Origin: Legionella micdadei
GTDB taxonomy: Bacteria; Pseudomonadota; Gammaproteobacteria; Legionellales; Legionellaceae
Assembly: GCF_000953635.1 (NCBI RefSeq)
Contig: NZ_LN614830.1
Location: 1,231,001 to 1,295,000, forward strand
Length of the DNA stretch: 64,000 bases
Direction: 5' to 3'
The translations under genes and the position numbers were made by a program. How positions within the stretch are numbered: the first letter of the stretch is position 1; each line of letters opens with the position of its first letter. The notes beneath the pieces were generated by a model that was given only the letters and a program-made list of their open reading frames with translations, was not told where the DNA came from and made no database searches. Shown here one piece after another: positions 7,463 through 16,204 of the stretch.

Positions 7463-8806
7463 ATGAAAAAATCTATGTGTTTAACGGTAATTTCCATGGC
7501 TTGTGTCTCGGCATCTTGTTTTGCGGATCCTTCCATTTACCAAAATGCTCGCTTATATATAAACACGGCTTTAAACCGATTAGATGCTGTATCATGTGAC
7601 AAAACAGCCACGCAATGTGTTGCTGTTGGTTTTGGAGGTGAATACCATTTGCATGAGCGCTTAGCGTATACGAGCCAAGATGGTGGCTTAACTTGGAGCG
7701 ATCCGATTGCCTTAGCTTCGCCGAAAGAGGAAATTACCCCCGTTTTAAATGACAGTCCAAATCCAGCCAATATTAATTGTGATGAATCTGGCCAACAATG
7801 CATCGTGACCAGTTCTGCTATTATTGAAAGGGTACCGACTCCGGTCGTTTATATAACCAAAGATGGCGGTTTAACTTGGAGTGCACCTAAGACTTTGCCT
7901 TTGCCAAAGGGAGTTAATAAGACACAAGTTTATGGAAATAATTCGCTTTTTACCGCTATATCGTGTGATCAAGCAGGGGTAGTATGTACGATAGCTGGTG
8001 GATTAGCAGGGGATCGTGAAGCGGTTCCTTTAATTTACACAACCAAGAATGCAGGGGAAGTTTGGAAATTATTTAGTTCATTAAGACAACCTTCTTATCA
8101 AGCACCAAGTTCAATTTACCACGGTACTTCTTTGTCTGGTGTGAGTTGTAATTTTTCAGGCCGAAATTGTGTTGCTGTTGGTAATTCAGTCATCTCTACC
8201 TCTTTCTTTAGTGAACATTATTCAAGTCATCCAGTGGCCTATTACACTCAGGATGGCGGAGACCACTGGAGTAAGCCGGTTGTGTTATCAATGGAAGAAA
8301 CTGATAGCAATGCGGGTACCTTAGTGGATGTAGCGTGTGATGGTGCAGGTATGCAGTGCACGACAATTGGTTATATCTACGATTTCTACAAAACTGCATA
8401 CCAGCCTTTTTCATTCACTACTCGTAACGGTGGTGTAGATTGGGACAATATGAATCCAATTACCCCTAAAGAAGGTGAGTACGTTCTAAACTCAATGCAT
8501 TGTGATGACTCAGGGAAACATTGTGTTGCAGTGGGATCGGAAATTAAACATATCGCCACTATCCCGTTTCTAAAGCCCCTTATCTATTCTACGAACAACG
8601 CTGGAAAGATTTGGGAAAAGGATAACGAAAGGCCGTTCCCTACTTCTGCTAAGCTAAATGACATCTTTTGTAACAATACCGGCGAACGGTGCTTGGCTGT
8701 GGGTGCCCAAATCGATACGAATTCCCTCGCAGCGAAACAGCTTAAAGGATTATTGAATCAGCGAGCGCCATTTCCATTGCATAAGCCTCAATCATTAAAA
8801 AAATAA
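7463..8806 (+). CDS. Secreted seven-repeat Asp-box (BNR-like) beta-propeller with paired cysteines
   Basis: I start at ATG 7463 because AAGGA precedes it and a signal peptide follows at once (about residues 1-21, cleavage after CFA); the open frame extends upstream to 7364 without support. The mature protein has about 426 residues. Seven times it shows C-x6-C followed by a hydrophobic-hydrophobic-G type turn (for example CDKTATQC, CDESGQQC, CNFSGRNC, CNNTGERC). Between them lie six Asp-box turns such as TSQDGGLTWS, TKDGGLTWS and TQDGGDHWS. This pattern predicts a seven-bladed propeller with a disulfide in each blade. Asp-box propellers occur in sialidases and photosystem II assembly factor Ycf48, but no sialidase arginine triad is evident. 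Function unknown; exported to periplasm or medium. Confidence 0.82.
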   Translation: MKKSMCLTVISMACVSASCFADPSIYQNARLYINTALNRLDAVSCDKTATQCVAVGFGGEYHLHERLAYTSQDGGLTWSDPIALASPKEEITPVLNDSPNPANINCDESGQQCIVTSSAIIERVPTPVVYITKDGGLTWSAPKTLPLPKGVNKTQVYGNNSLFTAISCDQAGVVCTIAGGLAGDREAVPLIYTTKNAGEVWKLFSSLRQPSYQAPSSIYHGTSLSGVSCNFSGRNCVAVGNSVISTSFFSEHYSSHPVAYYTQDGGDHWSKPVVLSMEETDSNAGTLVDVACDGAGMQCTTIGYIYDFYKTAYQPFSFTTRNGGVDWDNMNPITPKEGEYVLNSMHCDDSGKHCVAVGSEIKHIATIPFLKPLIYSTNNAGKIWEKDNERPFPTSAKLNDIFCNNTGERCLAVGAQIDTNSLAAKQLKGLLNQRAPFPLHKPQSLKK

Positions 8807-8823
8807 TTTATTGTGAGAGCTCA

Positions 8824-8863
8824 ACTCATCGTCTTCCATCCGAAGACGATGAGTCTATTTTTT
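8824..8863 (+). terminator. Intrinsic terminator after the propeller gene
   Basis: ACTCATCGTCTTC (8824-8836) and GAAGACGATGAGT (8842-8854) form a perfect 13-pair stem with a five-base loop, followed by CTATTTTTT. It ends the propeller transcript and separates it from the CAP-domain gene. Confidence 0.93.
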
Positions 8864-8962
8864 GATTGATCAGATTAATTTTTTTCCTTATCTCTGGACA
8901 AGAGAGCTAATTTTTACCATCATTGCCAATTCAAAAACATAGAGTGGAAATGGGGATCACTA

Positions 8963-9472
8963 ATGGAAAAAATAAAAATAGCAGTAGTTGCCTTCTTTTT
9001 AATGAGTTTGTGCCAATTAACCAATGCCGCACAAACAAATAGCCGTCTAGAAACGATTGATAAAGCCAATCAAAAAGCCATTCTGTTTTATGTGAATGAA
9101 TATCGGGCTAAACACGGTTTAAAACCTCTTAAACTCGATAGCCTTATGTCAAAAGAAGCTGCAAAACACAGTCGAGATATGGCTAGACATGCCATCCCCT
9201 TTGGGCATAAAAATTTTGATAAACGCATTCATCGGATATTTGCCAAAATTAAACAGTGCCAAGGAGGGGCTGAAAATGTTGCTTACAATTACAAAGATGG
9301 GAAAGATGTTGTACGCAATTGGCTAACTAGCCCAGGCCATCGTAGGAATATTGTAGGGAATTATAATTTAACGGGCATTGGTTTAGCGCGTGATAAAAAG
9401 GGGAAACTTTATTTCACACAAATCTTTTTACGCACAACCAATCCTGTCTATCAAGGAAAATCACTCGGATAA
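8963..9472 (+). CDS. Secreted CAP-domain (SCP/PR-1-like) protein
   Basis: 169 residues. A signal peptide covers about residues 1-22, with cleavage after TNA. The CAP domain shows the expected landmarks: FYVNEYRAKHGLKPL, the first-helix HSRDMA, GHKNFDKR, GGAENVAYN and WLTSPGHRRNI, ending in a YFTQIF strand. The His and Glu residues that form the CAP cavity are present. Bacterial CAP proteins (YkwD type) are secreted or surface-bound; activity is mostly unknown. Its neighbour is also secreted but separated by a strong terminator, so it has its own promoter. Confidence 0.9.
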   Translation: MEKIKIAVVAFFLMSLCQLTNAAQTNSRLETIDKANQKAILFYVNEYRAKHGLKPLKLDSLMSKEAAKHSRDMARHAIPFGHKNFDKRIHRIFAKIKQCQGGAENVAYNYKDGKDVVRNWLTSPGHRRNIVGNYNLTGIGLARDKKGKLYFTQIFLRTTNPVYQGKSLG

Positions 9473-9617
9473 TAGGTGTGATTGTTGGGTGTGGTGTTTA
9501 TTGCTCTTTTTTGAAAAGTAATCCATAGTTTAATTGTAATAGATTGCAATGCTTAATGCATAATGAGTTAACCCTGCTTATGGGGTAGCAAGAGAGGGTG
9601 TGTAGAGGAGTCAGATA

Positions 9618-10538
9618 TTGCCTAAAAAAGTTACAAATTTGGAACATCCTTATGAAAGATTACAGAGTATAAAACTGGGGTTATTTTATGGTGTGATTTC
9701 AGCTTTTTCTTTTGCAGCGATGTCTGTTTTTGTTAAAAAAATTGGCGCATTGTTACCTACTTCGCAATTAATATTTTTTCGATTTAGCATTAGTTTAATC
9801 ATCCTTCTTCCCTGGATCGTTACAGATAAAACATTCAGCTTAAAAATACAGCAACCTGTGCAGTATGGCGGGAGAATTTTAGCAGGGTTATCAGCATTAT
9901 TTTGTGTGTTTTATGGTATAAAATTTATCCCGCTTGTTGATGCTCTTCTGTTGAATAATACAGCGCCTTTATTTGTTCCTTTAATTGCCTGGCTTATGAT
10001 AGGAGCTAAAACGCCTAAAAAGGCTATTTTAGGGATTGTAATAGGATTCATAGGAGTAGGGCTTATCCTTAGTCCAGGGCAAGAAATTTTATGCCTTGCT
10101 TCCACAATTGCGCTTGCCTCAGGCTTTCTTACCGCTTTAGCGATTGTGCAAATGCGTGTCATAAGCAAAAGCAGCTCAACAAAACAAATGCTATTTTATT
10201 ACTTTATTGTCAGCACCTTTGTGTCGGGCCTTGTGGCAGCTATTCAATGGAAATCGCCAGGAACGGTTGAGATTTGGGTATTCTTGTTGGCAGTTGGTGT
10301 GTTTGGCACTCTTTATCAGATCTTTGCCACATTATCTTATGTTACTGCGCCAGTGCGCTTAATGTCTCCCCTTGTTTTTCTGATCGTGGTTTTTGGCGGT
10401 TTTTTTGATTGGCTAATTTGGAGTTATGTCCCTAACTTATTCACTTTATTGGGTGCATTATTGGTTATTATTGGAACTGTCATTACCGTATATTTTGGCC
10501 ATAAGGAAATCGACTTGATGAGAAATAACCAGAGGTAG
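9618..10538 (+). CDS. DMT-superfamily (EamA) transporter
   Basis: 306-residue integral membrane protein with about ten helices in two EamA repeats (about residues 20-150 and 165-300). The start is TTG at 9618, seven bases after GAGGAG at 9605-9610; no in-frame ATG occurs before residue 37 of this frame, and the first helix begins at residue 20. Proteins of this group export metabolites or take up organic solutes such as S-adenosylmethionine in intracellular bacteria; the substrate cannot be told here. It is convergent with the glutathione transferase gene. Confidence 0.88.
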   Translation: MPKKVTNLEHPYERLQSIKLGLFYGVISAFSFAAMSVFVKKIGALLPTSQLIFFRFSISLIILLPWIVTDKTFSLKIQQPVQYGGRILAGLSALFCVFYGIKFIPLVDALLLNNTAPLFVPLIAWLMIGAKTPKKAILGIVIGFIGVGLILSPGQEILCLASTIALASGFLTALAIVQMRVISKSSSTKQMLFYYFIVSTFVSGLVAAIQWKSPGTVEIWVFLLAVGVFGTLYQIFATLSYVTAPVRLMSPLVFLIVVFGGFFDWLIWSYVPNLFTLLGALLVIIGTVITVYFGHKEIDLMRNNQR

Positions 10539-10564
10539 TCCGTACTCAGAAGTTGATACGGACT
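10537..10564. terminator. Stem-loop between convergent genes
   Basis: AGTCCGTA (10537-10544) pairs with TACGGACT (10557-10564), eight pairs with a 12-base loop, located exactly between the converging transporter and glutathione transferase genes. No T tract on either strand, so a bidirectional termination role is only suggested by position. Confidence 0.45.
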
Positions 10565-10577
10565 CGTTAAGTATTAG

Positions 10578-11195
10578 CTAAGCAGCCATGTCTAAGCTTT
10601 CTTCTTTGAGTGATTTGATTACAGCTGATCTTTTATTAAGTTCTGCAAAATACCGTGATAAATGAGTGAATTCTTTTATATCAATGTTCATTTGTGAAGC
10701 CCATAAAAGCATTACAAATAAATAAGCATCAGCCATTGTAAAGTGATCGCCTGCAATAAAATTTGTTTTACTAAGTTGTTTATCAACATAACCTAACTTT
10801 TTCCTAATGGCAGGAATAAAAATGTTTTCTCTCATTTCTGATGTAATAGCTGGGTTGAATAGATTACCAAAGGTTTTATGCAATTCAGTAGAAATGTAAT
10901 TTGACCATGCGAGCACATGATAACGATGAAAATCACCTATTTCTGGGCATAAATTTGTGGCTTTAAATTTGTCAACTAGGTACTGCTGAATCACAACATT
11001 TTCAGTAAGAATTTCCTTTTTATCCAATTCAAGAGAAGGGACTGCGCCCTTTGGATTAATTGCTAGGTAATCTTCATTTTTTTCGGTCTTTTTAGTTTTC
11101 AGATTAACGGATTCATACTCACAATCTAAGCCAATCTCATTAATAATTATGCGAACAGCCAGTGAACAAGCACCTTTAGAATAGTAGAGTTTCAT
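10578..11195 (-). CDS. Glutathione S-transferase, bacterial beta-class-like
   Basis: 205 residues in the usual two-domain form. The N-terminal thioredoxin-fold begins MKLYYSKGACSLA, with the Cys at position 10 typical of beta-class enzymes, and carries the cis-Pro turn GAVPSLEL near residue 52 and the glutathione-gamma-Glu region TENVVIQQYL near 65. The C-terminal helical domain holds TMADAYLF, the N-capping motif around residue 150. It should conjugate or reduce electrophiles with glutathione in the cytoplasm. It stands alone, divergent in function from the MFS pump upstream on the same strand. Confidence 0.9.
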   Translation of the reverse strand: MKLYYSKGACSLAVRIIINEIGLDCEYESVNLKTKKTEKNEDYLAINPKGAVPSLELDKKEILTENVVIQQYLVDKFKATNLCPEIGDFHRYHVLAWSNYISTELHKTFGNLFNPAITSEMRENIFIPAIRKKLGYVDKQLSKTNFIAGDHFTMADAYLFVMLLWASQMNIDIKEFTHLSRYFAELNKRSAVIKSLKEESLDMAA

Positions 11196-11265
11196 TGCCT
11201 AATCCTTTTTTTGTTGTAGGTATACATTTGTAACGTGCTTTTATGGGTAACTACAAGTAAAAAAA

Positions 11266-12516
11266 TTAATTTTCGACGGCTTCACTCGACTTAGTAAGAA
11301 AAAGGGCGCCAGCTAAGAAGAGAAAATACCCGAATCCAGTTAATGCACAATAAAAACCAAAAAAAGTATTACTATGCGATTGATAAAAATGATTGGCTAT
11401 TTCTATGCCTATAGCTTGCACACACATCCCAATCATACTCATCAATGCAGAAGTTGTTCCTTTACTGATCGGGGTGCAAAACAAAATAAACCGGTTTAAC
11501 GGTGCTGCTGCTATCCCTAATCCAAAAAAATAAATAATTAAACCGGGTAACAGCCAGAAAAAATAATTGCTCACGGCTAATGTCAACAAAAAACTCGTAA
11601 GTAAACCAACACCTACTACAACAGATCCCAGACGGAGAATTTTTTTTACAGTACCCCGATGAGTTAGGCGCTGGAGAACCCAATTACCTAGGATAGTTGC
11701 TCCAAATAAAGGAATTTGCCATAAGCCATATTGGATAACAGATAATTTTGCTTCGGCAATTAAAATTACTGGAGCGAGGGCTATCCAAGCTACACAGGGC
11801 AATCCCACTAAACCAAGAGCTATTGACCCCAAAATAAAGGGGGCATTCGTGAGCAAATTTTTATAATTATTCAAAACAGTTCGAGGTGATAGTGAAATAC
11901 GCTGAATTTCTTCTCCATCCCGTTTAGTTTGACCAATTGGCTCAGGCATAAATCGCCATAAACCCCACAATGCCAATAGAGCGAATAGACCAATGAGTAC
12001 AAAAATAAGCCGCCAACTGAAATAATGAATAAAAGCTGCCCCAAGCAATGGACCTAACAGGGGGGCGATGGTAGACACATTAGCCATAATGGCAATGAGG
12101 CGAATTGCATCCATCTCAGCAAAAATTTCCTGTAAGGTGGCATAGCCAATAACACCAATAAAACATAGGCCCATACCTTGGAAGAAACGGGCGGCTAAAA
12201 ATTGATCAATGGAATTAGAGCATGCAATTGCGACTGTGCAAAGTAAAAAAAGGAAAGCGCCTGAAAGCATGACTGGTCTGCGGCCGTATCGGTCAGAAAT
12301 AGGGCCAAGAAATAATTGTAAGCTTGCTCCGCCTAAAATATAAGCAGTGAGAGAGGTAGCAACTGCACTTTCAGGTCCTTTGAACGATTCGACGACTTTA
12401 AGCATACCGGGCATGATCATGTCATTCGCCACGTAGGTTAAGAATTCATAAAGAACTAAAAAGCACGCGAAGACCAAGGCTTGTTGGCGTGTGATATTGA
12501 TAAGCGGCTGAGCCAT
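11266..12516 (-). CDS. MdfA-like multidrug MFS transporter
   Basis: 416 residues, 12 predicted helices. The first helix LYEFLTYVANDMIMPGML closely matches E. coli MdfA and keeps both acidic residues that matter for drug and proton coupling there (Glu26 and Asp34 in MdfA). The MFS loop 2-3 motif GPISDRYGRRPVML and motif C around ANVSTIAPLLGPLLGA are also present. Predicted to export cationic and neutral drugs by proton antiport across the inner membrane. Start ATG 12516; GAGAAAC upstream is a weak ribosome site. Whether it gives resistance in this organism is inference. Confidence 0.88.
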   Translation of the reverse strand: MAQPLINITRQQALVFACFLVLYEFLTYVANDMIMPGMLKVVESFKGPESAVATSLTAYILGGASLQLFLGPISDRYGRRPVMLSGAFLFLLCTVAIACSNSIDQFLAARFFQGMGLCFIGVIGYATLQEIFAEMDAIRLIAIMANVSTIAPLLGPLLGAAFIHYFSWRLIFVLIGLFALLALWGLWRFMPEPIGQTKRDGEEIQRISLSPRTVLNNYKNLLTNAPFILGSIALGLVGLPCVAWIALAPVILIAEAKLSVIQYGLWQIPLFGATILGNWVLQRLTHRGTVKKILRLGSVVVGVGLLTSFLLTLAVSNYFFWLLPGLIIYFFGLGIAAAPLNRFILFCTPISKGTTSALMSMIGMCVQAIGIEIANHFYQSHSNTFFGFYCALTGFGYFLFLAGALFLTKSSEAVEN

Positions 12517-12618
12517 GGCAGTTTCTCTGTAAGGTAATTGTTGAAGCCAGCTAATTATAACTTAATAATTGGCAACTTGCTTATTTTATAGGCTTATTTT
12601 GGTTTGTGCCAAAATACC

Positions 12619-12816
12619 TTATTTTTTCCTTCGTATTCTCTGCTTGTACCAGTGGGTAAACATAGGCCAAAAGGCAATAATGATCACGAGGATAGTGAAA
12701 AGTAAAACGGCAATGACCATTTGAAAAATGCTGAAATTAAGGGCGTCGCGAGAAACAAACAAACTTGTTATTGAACCAGCTATGACGAAAAGTACCCTAA
12801 CAAGCCATCCTAACAT
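12619..12816 (-). CDS. Small two-helix membrane protein, unknown
   Basis: A 65-residue protein starting at ATG 12814-12816, which has AGAGGGA seven bases upstream; the frame also opens at a GTG at 12840 with no ribosome site. Two hydrophobic segments (MLGWLVRVLFVIAGSITSLF and a second around MVIAVLLFTILVIIIAFWP) are followed by a basic tail QRIRRKK, so the tail is probably cytoplasmic. It begins 30 bases after the antiporter stop in the same direction and is probably co-transcribed with it. No family recognised. Confidence 0.6.
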   Translation of the reverse strand: MLGWLVRVLFVIAGSITSLFVSRDALNFSIFQMVIAVLLFTILVIIIAFWPMFTHWYKQRIRRKK

Positions 12817-12846
12817 TCTTTTCCCTCTTTGCAATCGCACTAAATT

Positions 12847-14505
12847 TTATGTTTCTAGACTGAAATTTTGTTGCGGGGGGCTAATCGTAGAAAGCTGCCT
12901 TAAATCGAGCCTCTCAATGATTGTCATCATCGTTGTATTGTTGATTTTACGTTGTTTTCTAAGTAAACGTAATTCTTGACGTGCTCCTTCTAAGGCGGCT
13001 ATCCTCAGTTGTCTCTCAAATTCCATTGCCTTCATACTCGTTAATTTTTCGGTTTCTGTCCCAATGTTAGCAACAATATAATGGTTCAGACCTGCCATAA
13101 GCGAATTACCTACTTCCATACAGAGGGCCGCGTCTTGTTCACTTGCGTTGGAACATAAAATTTTCATGTGTTCTTCAATTGCTTTAACCCCTGCTTGGGC
13201 TGCGGCAATACGGGCTTCATTTTCTTCATTACTAGAGGGTTTATTAATAAGAATATTCAATCCAGGCAAGATCAAAGGGAGTGCTACTGTACTGATGAGT
13301 AGGGAGCAAAGAACTACTCCTACAACCAAAATAACGAGAAGATCGCGCCCTGGAAAAGGGGTGCCGTCAGCCATTATAGTGGGCAAAGATAAAATTGCCG
13401 CCAAAGCAATTGCTCCACGTATACCGCCAAGTGAAATGGCTGCAACTATTCTTAAGTTAGGCCAACGCCAGGTTCTATGATGATGTCGGGCGATTAAGAC
13501 TTCAAAAGGAATGGTCAAGTAAATCCAAAGCATGCGAAGGAAAGCTAAGGTAATCGTGATTATGGCAACAATTTTTGTGCAATCAAATAAGCTGTAGCCA
13601 GTATTGGCTACTAATTCGATTGAATGAGGTAGGTATAGCCCTAAGAGAATAAAGATCAGCCCGTTTAAAGTAAAATCAAGCATACCCCAAACAAAATGTC
13701 CCTCAATACGCATCCTTGCCAAGGTTCTATCTAAGAAGCCTGCTTTATCAATAGTAAAGCCAGCTGAAACAGCAGCGAGGATCCCTGAAAAACCTAATTT
13801 TTCAGCGGTGAGGTAGGCAGTGAAGGGTAAAAGCAATAAGAGCAAATTCTCAGTTGTGGTTTCATGCTCGTTTTTACGTGTCAATTGGCCAAGCAGCGCG
13901 ATAAAAAGATAGGTCAAGACGGCCCCGACGATCATCCCGCCCAAGCCAACTAGAAAAAGGCTAATGATTGCTTTGCTCAGTGAAAATATACCTGTGAGCA
14001 TTGCAGCGACGGCAAATTTAAATGAAACTAGCCCAGAAGCATCATTTAAAAGAGCCTCCCCTTGTAAAATATGCATAATTCGCTCGGGTATCCTTGCTTT
14101 AGCCGTCATTGACCTGAGGGCGACAGCATCGGTGGGTGATAAGGCTGCGGCTAAAGCAAACGAGGCGGGTAATGGAATTCCCGGAATCAGCCAGTGAACT
14201 AGATAACCAACTCCTGCAACAGTAAAAAAAACAAGGCCAATTGAGAGTGTAATTATAACCCGTTTATTCGACAGGAATTCCCGTTTGGGGAATCGCCAGC
14301 TATCATTAAAAAGCAAAGGTGGTATGAACAATAGCATGAATAGTTCAGGGTTAAATCCAATATGAAAAACAGGGAAAAGAAGGGCAATAAGAGCCCCTAA
14401 GCTAATCTGAATGATCGGACTAGGCAGTGAGGGTATGAATCGGCAAATGATTCCGGACGCAACCATTAAAAGCAAAAGAATAAGGCAAACTAAGGCACTT
14501 TCCAT
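12847..14505 (-). CDS. Na+/H+ antiporter, CPA1 family
   Basis: 552 residues. Residues 1-410 contain about 12 helices with the CPA1 signature: LSPTDAVAL near residue 108 and the ion-binding Asn-Asp in GEALLNDASGLVSF near 150. FIPPLLFNDSWRF near 62 and ISLGGIRGAIALA near 355 are further conserved sites. A C-terminal hydrophilic, charged tail (about 430-552) resembles that of the YjcE type. Exchanges cytoplasmic Na+ (or K+) for external protons at the inner membrane. Start ATG 14503-14505. A small membrane protein follows on the same strand. The exact ion is not readable from sequence. Confidence 0.9.
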   Translation of the reverse strand: MESALVCLILLLLMVASGIICRFIPSLPSPIIQISLGALIALLFPVFHIGFNPELFMLLFIPPLLFNDSWRFPKREFLSNKRVIITLSIGLVFFTVAGVGYLVHWLIPGIPLPASFALAAALSPTDAVALRSMTAKARIPERIMHILQGEALLNDASGLVSFKFAVAAMLTGIFSLSKAIISLFLVGLGGMIVGAVLTYLFIALLGQLTRKNEHETTTENLLLLLLPFTAYLTAEKLGFSGILAAVSAGFTIDKAGFLDRTLARMRIEGHFVWGMLDFTLNGLIFILLGLYLPHSIELVANTGYSLFDCTKIVAIITITLAFLRMLWIYLTIPFEVLIARHHHRTWRWPNLRIVAAISLGGIRGAIALAAILSLPTIMADGTPFPGRDLLVILVVGVVLCSLLISTVALPLILPGLNILINKPSSNEENEARIAAAQAGVKAIEEHMKILCSNASEQDAALCMEVGNSLMAGLNHYIVANIGTETEKLTSMKAMEFERQLRIAALEGARQELRLLRKQRKINNTTMMTIIERLDLRQLSTISPPQQNFSLET

Positions 14506-14800
14506 GATTGTGATTGCTCCAGAAATCTACTTTCAGGGGAATGAATGTCAAAATTAGATTACTTCATATTAATCAAAAAAAACTAAAATTTAAAATTTTT
14601 TGGTAAAAATGGTTGCTATCGAATCAATACTGATTAATATATGAACAGATTCATATTGAATGAATTCAGGTTTAGGGCATTTAGCGTCACTTAACCCAGC
14701 ATAAATTTGGATAAGGGCTATAGGTTTCTTCAATAATTGAGAATGGCATGTAACGGGCAAAAGCAATACACAATGAGATACTAGGAGAGGAAAGTGGGTG

Positions 14801-15088
14801 ATGTGGTATAAACGTGAGGCTGATGTCATAACACTGTGTGTATATGTGCAACCAGGAGCGAAAACAACGGGTATAGTAGGGCTGCATGGTGACGCCCTGA
14901 AAATCCGTTTAAATACCCCGCCAATAGAAGGCAGGGCAAATGAAGCGCTCTTAAGCTATATCGCGCAGTTGTTTGATGTGCCTACCCGCCAAGTTAAGTT
15001 AGTGCGCGGAAATAAAGCAAGGCAAAAAATACTAACAATCACCGGTAGTTCTGTTAATCCAGAATTTTTTTCTCCTAAATTAGGTTAG
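14801..15088 (+). CDS. yggU: YggU/DUF167 family protein
   Basis: 95 residues (or 96 from the GTG at 14798; AGGAGAGG at 14783-14790 fits either). The family core is visible: VYVQPGAKTTGIVG, LKIRLNTPPIEGRANEAL and VKLVRGNKARQKILTI. DUF167 proteins fold as a small alpha-beta domain; the molecular role is unknown. In many Proteobacteria yggU sits behind yggT and a PLP-homeostasis gene; here neither neighbour is present. The start lies downstream of 295 non-coding bases. Confidence 0.85.
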   Translation: MWYKREADVITLCVYVQPGAKTTGIVGLHGDALKIRLNTPPIEGRANEALLSYIAQLFDVPTRQVKLVRGNKARQKILTITGSSVNPEFFSPKLG

Positions 15089-15188
15089 GCAACTTGGATG
15101 ACAGCACCTAATCAAGATGGACCACTCTTCAATTTTTGATTGGGCTATACTCACTAACGGAATGGCTTAATTTTTAGGTCTATTAAAT

Positions 15189-15217
15189 TTTTCAATCTGG
15201 CGTAAACTCGGTATAAT
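15189..15217 (+). promoter_or_regulatory. Sigma-70 promoter of ribF-ileS-lspA
   Basis: TTTTCA at 15189-15194 and TATAAT at 15212-15217 are 17 bases apart. Transcription would begin near 15224, leaving a leader of only about 13 bases, T-rich and without a Shine-Dalgarno sequence, before the ATG at 15237. Confidence 0.65.
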
Positions 15218-15236
15218 CTTTTCTTTTTATATTTTA

Positions 15237-16199
15237 ATGCCTATGAAGCTGTTGCGTGGTCTAGCTGAGGTTCCTTATTTTGCGGATGGGAGTGTAGCAG
15301 CTATTGGAAATTTTGATGGAGTCCATCTAGGACATCAAGCTTTACTCGCTGCTTTACGCGCACAAGCAGATGCACTCCAGTTACCCATGGTGGCCCTAGT
15401 TTTTGAGCCACAACCCGCAGAATATTTTCGCGGCCTTCAGGCGCCTGCCCGACTTACAACTTTACGAGAAAAATCGCAGGTGCTTCAGTCTTGTGGAGTC
15501 GACTACTTATGCTGTCTTAAATTTAATGAAGCTTTTGCTTTGCTTTCGGCCGAAGATTTCGCGGAGCGCTATTTTTTTTCCTGGTTGCACGCAAAATATT
15601 TGTTGATCGGAGAGGATTTCCGTTTTGGATACAAGCGGTTAGGGGATATCCAGTTACTGAAACTGCTTGGGGAAAAGGAAGGTTGCTCTGTTGAGACCTT
15701 TCCTGATTTTTCTGTAAATCATCATCGTGTCAGTTCAACTAAAATTAGGGAAGCACTAGCTCAAGGGCAGCTTGAGTATGCCTCTGCTTTGCTTGGTAGA
15801 ACATTTAATCTTTGCGGTCGAGTTGTTAAGGGAAACGAGCGGGGAAGGCAATGGGGGATTCCTACCGCCAATTTAACGATGCACCGCTTGGCTCTGCCTC
15901 TTAAGGGTGTATTTTGTGTCAAAGTACGAAGAGCAAGCGGCGAATGGTTAGAAGGAGTGGCAAATATAGGCAGTAGACCAACAGTGGATGGAACGAAGAA
16001 TATACTTGAAATTCATTTATTTGATTTTGATGGCGATTTGTACGGCGAGATGTTACAAGTATTTTTCTTGCACAAATTACGAGATGAAGTTAGATTCTCA
16101 TCAATAGAAGCTTTGATTAAGCAAATCCATGAAGATATTGCTGTGGCTAAGGCGCAATTTTGCAAGCGCCGTTTCGAACTTAACGCGTTAACAGAGTAG
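15237..16199 (+). CDS. ribF: Bifunctional riboflavin kinase / FAD synthetase
   Basis: Makes FMN from riboflavin and then FAD. The 320-residue length is standard. The N-terminal nucleotidyltransferase half shows [14 protein letters not shown] near residue 22 and the ISSTK-like VSSTKIRE near 165. The C-terminal flavokinase half shows [16 protein letters not shown] near 198 and [13 protein letters not shown] near 240. Start may be ATG 15237 or ATG 15243; neither has a ribosome binding site. First gene of the ribF-ileS-lspA operon; ileS begins five bases after its stop. Confidence 0.96.
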   Translation: MPMKLLRGLAEVPYFADGSVAAIGNFDGVHLGHQALLAALRAQADALQLPMVALVFEPQPAEYFRGLQAPARLTTLREKSQVLQSCGVDYLCCLKFNEAFALLSAEDFAERYFFSWLHAKYLLIGEDFRFGYKRLGDIQLLKLLGEKEGCSVETFPDFSVNHHRVSSTKIREALAQGQLEYASALLGRTFNLCGRVVKGNERGRQWGIPTANLTMHRLALPLKGVFCVKVRRASGEWLEGVANIGSRPTVDGTKNILEIHLFDFDGDLYGEMLQVFFLHKLRDEVRFSSIEALIKQIHEDIAVAKAQFCKRRFELNALTE

Positions 16200-16204
16200 G
16201 CATA

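Noticed and set aside
12595-12614. ATTTTGG/CCAAAAT hairpin followed by TTATTTTTT on the plus strand
   Set aside because: A plus-strand terminator here would have no plus-strand gene before it; on the minus strand there is no T tract, so it was not called as terminator of the small membrane gene.
13148-13480. Plus-strand 110-residue frame inside the Na+/H+ antiporter gene
   Set aside because: Antisense shadow of a well-conserved membrane protein; no start signal.
14590-14887. Two minus-strand frames of 66-79 residues in the gap before yggU
   Set aside because: No ribosome sites, overlapping each other and the start of yggU on the other strand; composition looks random.
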